Source: Nanobdellota archaeon (GTDB taxonomy: Archaea; Nanobdellota; Nanobdellia; SCGC-AAA011-G17; ARS1403). Taken from it: a stretch of 8,417 bases of DNA. Location: NCBI GenBank assembly GCA_018831025.1, contig JAHJRB010000037.1:1-8417 (forward strand), written 5' to 3'. The notes under the pieces are model-generated. The model did no database searches and was not told where the DNA came from. It saw only the letters and a program-made list of their open reading frames with translations. The position numbers were made by a program, and so were the translations under genes. The stretch's first letter is position 1; every line of letters begins with the position of its first letter. Below are positions 1 through 6,596 of the stretch, in pieces.

Positions 1-142
1 ATATATACTAACCCTACAGGACAGATCCTCATGGTCTAAGTTAAGACCAATAACCAAGGCTAATACCTCAAACCAGTATTCAGCTCGCCATAAAGCCCGT
101 TTGCGATACAACAGGGGGCTGACCTGCCGCCTAGCCTATCAC
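1..142 (-). ncRNA. ffs: SRP (7S) RNA, 5' part, cut by left window edge
   Basis: Read on the minus strand, the segment starts near 142 with GATAGGCTAGGCGG, matching the conserved GGCUAGGC start of archaeal SRP RNA. A CCCCCUGUUG stretch follows, containing the UGUNR U-turn of the Alu domain, and then GGCGAGCUGAAU, equivalent to the GGnnGCUGAG/GGCCGAAG segment that closes helices 3 and 4. The order and spacing fit the Alu-domain core. The rest (helix 5 onward) continues leftwards, and the S domain with the SRP54-binding site lies outside the window. The RNA is the scaffold of the signal recognition particle, which targets membrane and secreted proteins. The 5' end is placed from a TATA-like box 20-30 nt upstream and is good to a few bases. 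A GGTCT/AGACC local hairpin at 33-48 is visible. The assignment rests on motif recognition; a covariance-model search was not possible. Confidence 0.83.
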
Positions 143-160
143 GGATTATAAAAGAAGGAG

Positions 161-172
161 TATTTTATAAAT
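161..172 (-). promoter_or_regulatory. TATA-like box of the SRP RNA gene
   Basis: On the minus strand the sequence reads ATTTATAAAATA, a good archaeal TATA element. Its first T (171) lies 28-32 nt upstream of 139-143, where the conserved SRP RNA sequence begins, which is the normal archaeal TATA-to-start distance. The core TTTATAAA is symmetric enough that it could also serve the plus strand, but a plus-strand start there would give a longer pop5 leader. Confidence 0.6.
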
Positions 173-189
173 GTTACTAAAAGAAAACA

Positions 190-218
190 TTTAAATATAG
201 GTATTTTTTACTATAAAA
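190..218 (+). promoter_or_regulatory. Candidate promoter region of the pop5-rpoK operon
   Basis: There are two plus-strand TATA-like boxes: TTTAAATA at 190-197 and TATAAAA at 212-218. By normal archaeal spacing the first predicts transcription from about 218-222, leaving a leader of about 40 nt or a start at the ATG at 218. The second predicts a start near 240-245 and a leader of 15-20 nt. There is no Shine-Dalgarno sequence before the pop5 ATG, which fits a short-leader or leaderless mode. Which box is used cannot be settled from sequence alone. Confidence 0.45.
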
Positions 219-259
219 TGCGAGAGAAAAACAATGAGAGTCTATTTTCTCTGTTTTAA
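218..259 (+). other. Possible upstream mini-ORF (13 codons) ahead of pop5
   Basis: An ATG at 218 opens a 13-codon frame (MREKNNESLFSLF) ending in TAA at 257-259, with the pop5 ATG starting at the next base and in the same frame. A second mini-frame from 234 (MRVYFLCFK) ends in a TGA at 261-263 that overlaps the pop5 ATG as ATGA. If transcription starts near 218, the first frame would be leaderless and could feed ribosomes to pop5 by reinitiation. Both are short enough to be chance. Confidence 0.22.
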
Positions 260-601
260 ATGAAAACAATATTACCGAGTTTAAAGGAAAAAAAGCGTTA
301 TTTGGCATTTGAGATAGTTTCAGGAGATAAATTCAATAAAACTGAAATTAAAAATGCTATAACTGAAGAGGCTTTAAAATTCATGGGAACCCTAAATTAT
401 GGAAAGGCTGGAATAATGTTAACAAATCTACAAGAAAATAGCGGAATATTGAAGGTAAATAACAAATTTTTAAATGAATTAAAATCTAGTTTAATATTAA
501 TTAAAGATATAAATAGTAAAAGAGTAATCTTTAAAACCAAAGGAGTTAGTGGTATATTAAAGAAAGCTAAGAATAAATATTTAAAAAAGGAGGCTAATTA
601 A
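260..601 (+). CDS. rnp2: RNase P protein component 2 (Pop5/Rnp2)
   Basis: The gene encodes a 113-residue protein of normal length for archaeal Pop5, a protein subunit of the RNase P ribonucleoprotein that removes the 5' leader of pre-tRNAs. In characterised archaea it pairs with Rpp30 to support the catalytic RNA. Family hallmarks are the N-terminal KKRYLAFEI strand (residues 11-19), a central segment with GTLNYGKAG (about 43-51), and the C-terminal GVSGILKKAK (95-104), equivalent to the conserved GVSGT/I-basic signature. The lysine-rich ends suit RNA binding. It is the first gene of the operon, and its ATG has no Shine-Dalgarno sequence. The TAA stop is 1 nt from the psmA ATG, and its last codons contain the psmA ribosome-binding site. 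The usual partner gene rpp30 is not upstream here; the divergent SRP RNA gene takes that place. Confidence 0.88.
   Translation: MKTILPSLKEKKRYLAFEIVSGDKFNKTEIKNAITEEALKFMGTLNYGKAGIMLTNLQENSGILKVNNKFLNELKSSLILIKDINSKRVIFKTKGVSGILKKAKNKYLKKEAN
587..593 (+). promoter_or_regulatory. Strong Shine-Dalgarno sequence for psmA
   Basis: AAGGAGG, complementary to the archaeal 16S 3' end (CCUCC), lies 9 nt before the psmA ATG and inside the end of pop5. It is the best ribosome-binding site in the operon and supports 603 as the psmA start over the internal Met codons at residues 6, 10 and 11. Confidence 0.8.
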
Positions 602-602
602 A

Positions 603-1328
603 ATGGAACAAAGTACAATGTCACATCAGATGATGGGGTATGATCGAACCTCAACTATGTTTAGTCCTGATGGTCGATTATTACAAGTAGAGTATGCTAA
701 GAAAACAATTAGACAAGGGAGTACTGCTATCGGGATAGTATGTAAAGATGGCATATTGTTGCTTACTGATAAAAGAATCGCTAATAAATTAATTATAAGT
801 GAAAGTGTGGAGAAATTATTCCAAGTGGATGAACATATTGGAGCTACTGTAAGCGGATTTGTTAGTGATGGTAGAGTATTAATTGAAAAAGCAAGAATTA
901 GAGCACAGCAACATAGAGTTACTTATGATGAGCCAATTGATGTATTAGAATTAGTAAAGAATATTTGTGATATGAAGCAATGGTTTACGCAAGTTGGAGG
1001 CGCTAGACCTTTTGGTGTAAGTATATTATTTGCGGGAGTGGATGAAGATTCTGTACCTAAATTATTTGCGACTGAGCCAAGCGGAATTTTTTTCCAGTAT
1101 AAAGCTACTGCAGTTGGAGAGGGAGAGGTTGAGGTGAATGATATATTGAATAAAGAGTATAAAGATAACATGAATTTGGATGATGGTTTTAGATTAGCTA
1201 TAGTTGCATTTAAAAAAGTTTTAGGAAAGAATTTTGATATAAATAGATTAAGTGGTGCCTATATAAAAAATGACAATAAAAAATTTACAAAGGTGGATAT
1301 GGGTTACTTAAGAAAATTAACAAAATGA
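603..1328 (+). CDS. psmA: Proteasome alpha subunit
   Basis: The 241-residue product is the alpha subunit of the archaeal 20S proteasome, which forms the outer gating rings of the cytoplasmic protease barrel. The N-terminal proteasome-alpha signature runs from GYDR (12-15) through SPDGRLLQVEYA (21-32). It includes the YDR gate motif (13-15) and follows a short N-terminal tail that occludes the pore. Other conserved parts are the GSTAIGI strand (39-45), SVEKLF (68-73), where the conserved lysine of the ATPase C-terminus (HbYX) binding pocket sits, and the VGGARPFGVSILFAG block (131-145). As expected for an alpha subunit there is no propeptide and no catalytic N-terminal threonine. The beta subunit and the regulatory ATPase (PAN/Cdc48) are not in the window. 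A strong Shine-Dalgarno sequence supports the start. The stop overlaps the sdo1 start (ATGA), suggesting translational coupling. Confidence 0.96.
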   Translation: MEQSTMSHQMMGYDRTSTMFSPDGRLLQVEYAKKTIRQGSTAIGIVCKDGILLLTDKRIANKLIISESVEKLFQVDEHIGATVSGFVSDGRVLIEKARIRAQQHRVTYDEPIDVLELVKNICDMKQWFTQVGGARPFGVSILFAGVDEDSVPKLFATEPSGIFFQYKATAVGEGEVEVNDILNKEYKDNMNLDDGFRLAIVAFKKVLGKNFDINRLSGAYIKNDNKKFTKVDMGYLRKLTK

Positions 1329-2026
1329 TAGATGTTAACAAAGCAATAATTGTAAGATTGAAAAAAGCCGGAGAGGTTTTTGAAGTTTTAGTAGATTGTG
1401 AGAAAGCGATTGATTTTAAATCTGGGAAATTAGAAGACATAAGTGAAGTGCTTGCTTCTGAGAGAATCTACAAGGATGTTAAAAAAGGTGATAAAGCTAG
1501 TGAGAATGAAATGGAAAAAATATTTGGAACTAGCGATTTTAAAGAAGTCGCTGAAAAGATTATTAAAAAAGGAGAGATGCATGTTACTGCAGAGCATAAA
1601 GCAAAGTTAAGAGAGGAGAAGAAAAAGAAATTAATAGAATTAATACACAGAAATGCTATTGATAGTAAAACAGGACTTCCACATCCGGTTAATAGAATAG
1701 AAGCTGCTATGGATGAAGCAAAAGTTCATATTGATGAATTTAAAAATGCGGAAGCACAGATGGAAGACATTTTGGAAAAATTAAGAAGTATAATTCCAAT
1801 TAAATTTGTTAAAAAAACAATTGAAATAAAAATTCCTGCTCAGTATACCGGAAATGTTTACAGGATAATTAAGCAATTTGGAGATATTTCAAAAGAGAAT
1901 TGGGGGAATGATGGTAGTTTAACTGTACAAATTGAAATCCCTGGTGGATTACAGGAGGAGTTCTTTGATAAGTTAAATGGTCTGACCCATGGTGAAGTAG
2001 AAAGCAGGATTGTTAAAGAAAATTAA
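1325..2026 (+). CDS. sdo1: Ribosome maturation protein SBDS (Sdo1)
   Basis: The 233-residue product is the archaeal orthologue of SBDS, which in characterised systems acts with an EF-2-like GTPase to release the anti-association factor aIF6 from 60S-type (50S) subunits. The three family domains appear in order: the N-terminal FYSH domain (about 1-85, including LASERIYKDVKKGDKAS), the central helical domain (about 86-158) with the very conserved TGLPHPVNRIEAAM (116-129), and the C-terminal ferredoxin-like domain (about 160-233). Length is normal. The start codon overlaps the psmA stop by 4 nt (ATGA), and no Shine-Dalgarno is visible, so translation is probably coupled to psmA. Its place between psmA and rrp4 is the classical archaeal arrangement. 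Confidence 0.95.
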   Translation: MIDVNKAIIVRLKKAGEVFEVLVDCEKAIDFKSGKLEDISEVLASERIYKDVKKGDKASENEMEKIFGTSDFKEVAEKIIKKGEMHVTAEHKAKLREEKKKKLIELIHRNAIDSKTGLPHPVNRIEAAMDEAKVHIDEFKNAEAQMEDILEKLRSIIPIKFVKKTIEIKIPAQYTGNVYRIIKQFGDISKENWGNDGSLTVQIEIPGGLQEEFFDKLNGLTHGEVESRIVKEN

Positions 2027-2030
2027 TAAT

Positions 2031-2040
2031 GGAAGGGGGA
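2031..2040 (+). promoter_or_regulatory. Ribosome-binding site for rrp4
   Basis: GGAAGGGGGA lies 4 nt upstream of the rrp4 ATG, in the 18-nt gap after the sdo1 stop. This is the widest gap in the operon, so rrp4 likely initiates on its own site rather than by stop-start overlap. An out-of-frame ATG at 2029 overlaps the site and is not a plausible start. Confidence 0.6.
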
Positions 2041-2044
2041 TAAA

Positions 2045-2722
2045 ATGGGAAAAATATTAGTTAAAAATAAGGAAATGGTAGTGCCTGGAGAGGTTATTGT
2101 TGAAGGTATGGATTATTTGCCTGCTGGAAACGTTTTTAGAGAGAATGATAAGATTATAGCTGAAACAATTGGTTTAGTTAATGTTGATAATAGACTAGTG
2201 AAGTTAATTCCTTTAACTGGTTTTTATAAAGCAAAGAAAAATGATGTAGTTATTGGACAAGTAAGAAATATAACTTTTAGCGGCTGGTTAATGGATATTG
2301 GATGCAGTGATTTAGCAACTTTAAATTTAAGGGATGCTAGTAGTGATTTTATAGATAAAAAAGCTGACTTAACTAAAATCTATAATTTTAATGACACAGT
2401 TATTGCTAAAATAACTAATGTTACTAAAACAGGTTATATTGATTTAACTATGAGAGGTCCTGGATTAACTAAATTAAGAGGGGGCAGATTAATTAAAGTT
2501 GCTGCTAGTAAAGTACCTAGGATCATTGGAAAACAAGGAAGCATGATTCATATAATTAAAGAAAAAACTAATTGTAAAGTTATAGTTGGACAGAATGGAT
2601 TTGTTTGGATACAAAGTGAGGATCCAGTAAATGAGAAAAAAGCAATTGACACTATCAGATTAATTGAAAAAGAATCTGCAACTGAAGGATTGACTGAGAA
2701 AGTAGAGGGGTTATTAAAATGA
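2045..2722 (+). CDS. rrp4: Exosome RNA-binding cap subunit Rrp4
   Basis: The 225-residue product is the Rrp4 cap protein that sits on the Rrp41/Rrp42 hexamer ring and guides RNA to the central pore. Visible architecture is an N-terminal domain (about 1-64) containing the VVPGEVI and GLV strands, an S1 domain (about 65-137) starting around GQVRNITFSGWLMDIG, and a KH domain (about 147-210). The KH GxxG loop appears within VPRIIGKQGSMI (157-168). This N-S1-KH order separates it from Csl4, which has S1 plus a zinc ribbon. Length is normal. The stop overlaps the rrp41 ATG (ATGA). A gene for the alternative cap Csl4 is not seen here. Confidence 0.94.
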   Translation: MGKILVKNKEMVVPGEVIVEGMDYLPAGNVFRENDKIIAETIGLVNVDNRLVKLIPLTGFYKAKKNDVVIGQVRNITFSGWLMDIGCSDLATLNLRDASSDFIDKKADLTKIYNFNDTVIAKITNVTKTGYIDLTMRGPGLTKLRGGRLIKVAASKVPRIIGKQGSMIHIIKEKTNCKVIVGQNGFVWIQSEDPVNEKKAIDTIRLIEKESATEGLTEKVEGLLK

Positions 2723-3423
2723 GCTACACAAAAAGAAAAGACGGAAGAAAATTTGATGAAATGAGAAAAATAAAGGCAGAAGTTGGAGTAATAAAAAATG
2801 CTAATGGTTCTGCTAAATTCCAAATTGGAGATACAATTGCTATTGCAGCGGTATATGGTCCTAGAAATTTATATCCTAAGTTTTTGCAAAATCCTGAAGA
2901 AGGTAAGTTAAGATGCAATTATAATATGCTTAGTTTTAGTGTTGACGAAAGAATTAGACCTGGACCAAGTAGAAGAAGCAAGGAAATTGGTTTAGTAACT
3001 GAAAGAGCTTTAAGTCCTACTGTTAACTTAAAAGAATTTCCTAATGCGGTAGTGGATGTTTTTGTTGAAATTATCCAAGCTGATGCTGGTACTAGATGTG
3101 CTGGGATTTGCGCAGCTGCTATGGCTCTTGCAGATGCTGGAATTCCTATGAAGGATTTAGTAAGCGCTGTGAGTGTTGGGAAAGTCGGTGATAAATTAGT
3201 TGTTGACTTAGATAAAAGTGAGGAAGATTATGAAGAAGGAGCAACTGATATGCCTGTGGCTATCCTTCCTAGGAGCGATGAAATAAGCTTATTACAATTA
3301 GACGGAGAAATGGAAGCAAAAGAAATTATTAAAGCGCTTGAAATGGCTAAAAAAGCTTGCTTGGAGCTTAATAAGATTCAAAAAGAAGCTATAAGGAAAA
3401 AATACAAAGGCGAGGGAAAATAA
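2719..3423 (+). CDS. rrp41: Exosome catalytic subunit Rrp41 (RNase PH family)
   Basis: The 234-residue product is the active subunit of the archaeal exosome, a phosphate-dependent 3'-to-5' exoribonuclease that can also add tails in reverse. The RNase PH fold is clear: RKDGRKFDEMR near the N-terminus (6-16), AAVYGPRN (43-50), LRCNYNML (64-71), FSVDERIRPGPSRRS (73-87) with the conserved Arg pair 85-86 for RNA/phosphate binding, QADAGTRCAGI (120-130), ALADAGIPM (136-144) and the acidic segment ending in ATDMPVA (175-181). Asp177 is the likely counterpart of the catalytic Asp in other archaeal Rrp41 proteins, where the usual local sequence is GEAD rather than GATD. Translation starts by ATGA overlap with rrp4. 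The rrp42 ATG follows its stop after 1 nt, so both ring subunits are probably made together. Confidence 0.95.
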   Translation: MSYTKRKDGRKFDEMRKIKAEVGVIKNANGSAKFQIGDTIAIAAVYGPRNLYPKFLQNPEEGKLRCNYNMLSFSVDERIRPGPSRRSKEIGLVTERALSPTVNLKEFPNAVVDVFVEIIQADAGTRCAGICAAAMALADAGIPMKDLVSAVSVGKVGDKLVVDLDKSEEDYEEGATDMPVAILPRSDEISLLQLDGEMEAKEIIKALEMAKKACLELNKIQKEAIRKKYKGEGK

Positions 3424-3424
3424 A

Positions 3425-4204
3425 ATGGATAATATTAACAAAGAATACTTGATGCAAATTCTTAATAAAAAAATAAGAACGGATGGAAGGAAATTTGAGG
3501 ATTATAGAGATATAGAGATTGAGACAGATATTAGTAAAAATGCTGAAGGCTCTGCTAAAGTTAGAATAGGGGAAACTGAGGTTATAGTTGGAGTAAAATT
3601 AGAGGTTGGAACTCCTTATCCAGATAATCCTGATGAAGGAACTATTATAGTTGGGGCGGAGTTTTTACAAATGGCTAATCCTGAGTTTGAAAGTGGACCA
3701 CCTAGTGTTCAAAGTGTAGAATTATCAAGAGTTGTTGATAGAGGGATCAGAGAGAGTAAAGCTATTGATTTCAAGAAATTATGCATTGAAGAAGGTAAAA
3801 AAGTTTGGTTAGTGCTAATTGATATATATGCTATTAATGATGACGGCAATATGCAAGACGCTGCTAGTTTAGCTGCTTTAGCTGCTCTGTCTAACACTAA
3901 GATGCCTAAGTATGATAAAGAAACTGAGAAAGTAGATTACAAAGAAAGAAAAGGAAAATTACCGCTTTCTAAAATGCCTATTGAATGCAGCTTAGCTAAA
4001 ATAGGAGAACATATCTTAGTAGATCCTGGATTAGATGAGGAAAGATTATTAGATGCTAAATTAACTGTCGCTTCAATAGGTAATAAAATCCATGCTATGC
4101 AAAAAGCTGGTGTTGGAACCTTGAAGGTTGAAGAGGTTGAAACTATGCTAAAATTAGCAATCGAAAAGAATAAAAAGGCTCTTGAGAAGATAAATAAAAA
4201 ATGA
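3425..4204 (+). CDS. rrp42: Exosome ring subunit Rrp42 (non-catalytic RNase PH paralogue)
   Basis: The 259-residue product is Rrp42, which alternates with Rrp41 in the hexameric exosome ring. It lacks catalytic activity itself but completes the RNA-binding and active-site pocket. Family features are RTDGRKFEDYRDI (18-30), SAKVRIGETEV (43-53), the GPPSVQSVELSRVVDRGIRES block (91-111), DIYAINDDGNMQDAASLA (133-150) and the C-terminal LVDPGLDEE (198-206). The longer N-terminal helix and the SRVVDRGIRES signature distinguish it from Rrp41. Length is typical. A GAGGG sequence just before the start may act as ribosome-binding site. The TGA stop overlaps the following rpoK start. Confidence 0.95.
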   Translation: MDNINKEYLMQILNKKIRTDGRKFEDYRDIEIETDISKNAEGSAKVRIGETEVIVGVKLEVGTPYPDNPDEGTIIVGAEFLQMANPEFESGPPSVQSVELSRVVDRGIRESKAIDFKKLCIEEGKKVWLVLIDIYAINDDGNMQDAASLAALAALSNTKMPKYDKETEKVDYKERKGKLPLSKMPIECSLAKIGEHILVDPGLDEERLLDAKLTVASIGNKIHAMQKAGVGTLKVEEVETMLKLAIEKNKKALEKINKK

Positions 4205-4404
4205 TGAAGTATACTAAATACGAGAAAGCCAGGATAATTGGAGCAAGAGCTTTGCAGATTTCAATGGGAGCTCCTTTTCTTTTTAAGATGGATAAAGAAG
4301 ATTTAGTTAAGATTAATTATAATCCGGTAGACATTGCCAAGATGGAATTTGATAAAGGAATATTACCTATTACTATTAAAAGACCTTTGCCTAAGAGGAA
4401 ATAG
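4201..4404 (+). CDS. rpoK: DNA-directed RNA polymerase subunit K (Rpb6/omega homologue)
   Basis: The 67-residue product matches archaeal RpoK, a small subunit that stabilises the RNA polymerase core, homologous to eukaryotic Rpb6 and bacterial omega. The signature YTKYEKARIIGARALQISMG (4-23) is nearly the family consensus, followed by APFLF and the C-terminal AKMEFDKGILPITIKRPLP (46-64). By my recollection of the family it is slightly longer than usual, with extra residues around KMDKEDLVKINYNP (29-42) and a basic tail PKRK. Two consecutive ATG codons (4201, 4204) are possible starts; the first gives an ATGA overlap with rrp42. Its position after rrp42 is unusual: rpl37ae and rpoP are the common followers in the exosome superoperon, while rpoK usually sits with ribosomal protein genes. 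Its stop abuts the stop of the convergent gene. Confidence 0.92.
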   Translation: MMKYTKYEKARIIGARALQISMGAPFLFKMDKEDLVKINYNPVDIAKMEFDKGILPITIKRPLPKRK

Positions 4405-6591
4405 TTATAATTTATAGTCTCTATTTATTGTCATAGTAAGAAATTTACTTTCTATATCTATATCTCCATTTTCATCTATACAATTCTCTTTTCCAATTGC
4501 TAATCTTTGTAATATACACGCTTCATTTAACATCCCAAATTCAAATGGATCTGCAATGAATGGACTGTTCATTATACTATTCTCATAGGGTCTATAAGCT
4601 AATTCTCCTTCACTACATCCTTTATAGAAACCGATTTTAACAGAGCCTTCACCGAAACCCTCCCATATCCCCCATTTTAATTCAGCTCTAGCTTTTGATT
4701 CTCCTTTAGATAAAATATTGCCCCCAACACAATTGATATATTTATCAGGAGCTATAACTTGATTAACTGGCTCTTGTGTATACTCATCTGCCAATCCAAA
4801 ACAATGTCCAAATTCATGAACAGCTACTTTATCTAGTTGATTTTCTGTAATGGCAACATAAGAAGTATATTGTCCTTCTTTTTTTGTTATATCTGCATGC
4901 GATCTTATTGTAGTATCAGATAAAATAATATTATACTGTTCAAAATTATCCTGTTCAGGATTTTTTAGTCTGCAACCGACAGAATTTCTAAAACTTAATG
5001 TATGCGGATTTGTATCAATGTAAATTGAAAACAAATCTAAGTTTGATTTAAATGGTTCTACAGCAAAAATACCATATCCTTCTCCATTGAGACTTAATAT
5101 TGTGTTTATTTCCCTTTCATATCTTTCATATTCAGCAAATTTCTCTCCAAAAATCACAAATTTTATGTCATTTGGATCTTCATCTCCAAATAATAATTTA
5201 CATTCTGCAGCATCTTCTTCGTCTATAACTTCTAAGAAATATTCATCTTCAACTATTGTTTTTCCTAAAAAGTCTACTTTAAAATAGAAAGATTTAATTG
5301 CATTTATACCAGATATTCTCTCCTCATTATTTTTAACAAGTTCTATTGCTTGGATGATGTCTGAATAATCTCTGTATATTGCTACACAAGGAATGTTTCC
5401 GCATGTAGTTATCTGCTTATTACCAGCCATAAAAAAGTCAAAACGATTGTCTGTAAGTGATTTGATTATAAGGTCCACATTTATATTAGAAAGTTCTTGC
5501 TCCTGTATTTCTGAATGGTCTTTTTTATATATCCAGATTATGAATCTCTCTGGATGGTTACTTCTTAATATTTCTTGTTCAGGTTTATTTTCTATATAAT
5601 AATCAAAAACCGTATTTTTTGATAATTCTGCATTGAGTAATTGTCCTATTTCCCATGCTTGAATAGTATGGCTATATTTACTTAAAAATTCTTTATACAA
5701 CATTATTGCTTTATCTGGGTTTATGTCTGCTTTTAGTTTGGTTAATTTATACTCTACATATTCACCGACTCTTCCGAAATTAAGTCTTCTTTGAAATGAG
5801 TGTTCAGAAAATAAAACAGGATTATCAAATATAGGGAGTGACTCTAATTCTCTAACTAAATTTTGTTTTTGCTCATTTGTTAAAAATCTTTCAGGAGGAT
5901 AATTAAAGAGTATTTTTATTACCATAAAATCTCCTGGGTGGGTTGTTCCGAATAAGCTTACAATTTCTTCATATGACTTAACATAATCAGGAAGTTTGTA
6001 TTCACCATTTTCAGGATCAAATGCATTCCGATATTTCTGTGCATGCAATAAATATAGTAAATAATAACCATCGCCTAAAGTTATTTCATTTCCTTTACTT
6101 TGAAAAAGGTCTATTTTTTGATATAATTCTTCCATCAGATTTTCTAAAGCATCTGAATTTCCCAGAATACCATAATTCTCAATTAAAAGATTTGTTGCTC
6201 TAAACCATAATTCTGTTCCAGGTTGTAATTCTTCGTATATTTGATTTACTATGTCGAATGAATCTCTAAAATAATATTGTTCAAAAAGACTTTCTGCTTC
6301 TAGAATTTTAGTTTCTATACTATTCTTATCCTCTATTGCTTTTCTTCTTAATCCAGCTTCAATTTCAGGTTTTAAACTATTCCAATCTTGGTTTTCTGGC
6401 TGCCATCTGTTTAAGCTATCTAAAGATGCTGTTAAAGCTTCTTCATTGTTTTCATAAATTTGAGAAAATATTGTCCAAATTCTTTCTGCTAATATAGGAG
6501 CTGATTCTTGAGAAGGGGTTAAACAAGAATCTTGAGCATTAACTATACTAATACTAAATAAAATTATTAAAAATAAAAATAATTTCTTCAT
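4405..6591 (-). CDS. Secreted zinc metalloprotease, metzincin type (M64-like)
   Basis: The 728-residue product has a clear Sec signal peptide: K2-K3, a hydrophobic core of residues 4-17, and likely cleavage after VNA (19). Residues about 28-345 are mostly helical with TPR-like stretches (for example 292-320) and probably bind a partner or substrate. A middle region holds a CGNIPC cysteine pair (397, 402). The catalytic domain is about 476-700. HEFGHCFGLADEY (592-604) fits HExxHxxGxxD: zinc ligands His592 and His596, catalytic Glu593, and Asp602 as probable third ligand. Met674 in NSIMNS is a candidate Met-turn. The motif is close to peptidase family M64 (HEFGHSFAGLADEY) but one residue shorter, so the family label is tentative. 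The ten cysteines of the mature chain may form disulfides. It is the second gene of a leftward operon, 5 nt after its partner. No Shine-Dalgarno sequence precedes the ATG. The natural substrate is unknown. Confidence 0.82.
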   Translation of the reverse strand: MKKLFLFLIILFSISIVNAQDSCLTPSQESAPILAERIWTIFSQIYENNEEALTASLDSLNRWQPENQDWNSLKPEIEAGLRRKAIEDKNSIETKILEAESLFEQYYFRDSFDIVNQIYEELQPGTELWFRATNLLIENYGILGNSDALENLMEELYQKIDLFQSKGNEITLGDGYYLLYLLHAQKYRNAFDPENGEYKLPDYVKSYEEIVSLFGTTHPGDFMVIKILFNYPPERFLTNEQKQNLVRELESLPIFDNPVLFSEHSFQRRLNFGRVGEYVEYKLTKLKADINPDKAIMLYKEFLSKYSHTIQAWEIGQLLNAELSKNTVFDYYIENKPEQEILRSNHPERFIIWIYKKDHSEIQEQELSNINVDLIIKSLTDNRFDFFMAGNKQITTCGNIPCVAIYRDYSDIIQAIELVKNNEERISGINAIKSFYFKVDFLGKTIVEDEYFLEVIDEEDAAECKLLFGDEDPNDIKFVIFGEKFAEYERYEREINTILSLNGEGYGIFAVEPFKSNLDLFSIYIDTNPHTLSFRNSVGCRLKNPEQDNFEQYNIILSDTTIRSHADITKKEGQYTSYVAITENQLDKVAVHEFGHCFGLADEYTQEPVNQVIAPDKYINCVGGNILSKGESKARAELKWGIWEGFGEGSVKIGFYKGCSEGELAYRPYENSIMNSPFIADPFEFGMLNEACILQRLAIGKENCIDENGDIDIESKFLTMTINRDYKL

Positions 6592-6596
6592 TTTAT

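Noticed and set aside
1..160. End of a 16S/23S rRNA or a tRNA at the left edge
   Set aside because: No rRNA 3' end (CCTCC) or tRNA cloverleaf/CCA pattern fits on either strand, whereas the minus strand matches the Alu-domain core of SRP RNA in order and spacing.
923..1171. Minus-strand reading frame inside psmA (and similar ones inside rrp4, rrp41 and rrp42)
   Set aside because: They lie wholly within strongly conserved genes on the other strand, have no ribosome-binding site and no recognisable protein features.
4190..4200. A-rich run that could act as a terminator (T-run on the minus strand) for the leftward operon
   Set aside because: It is a short A-rich stretch at the lysine-rich end of rrp42 in an AT-rich genome; without 3'-end data it is not distinguishable from coding sequence.
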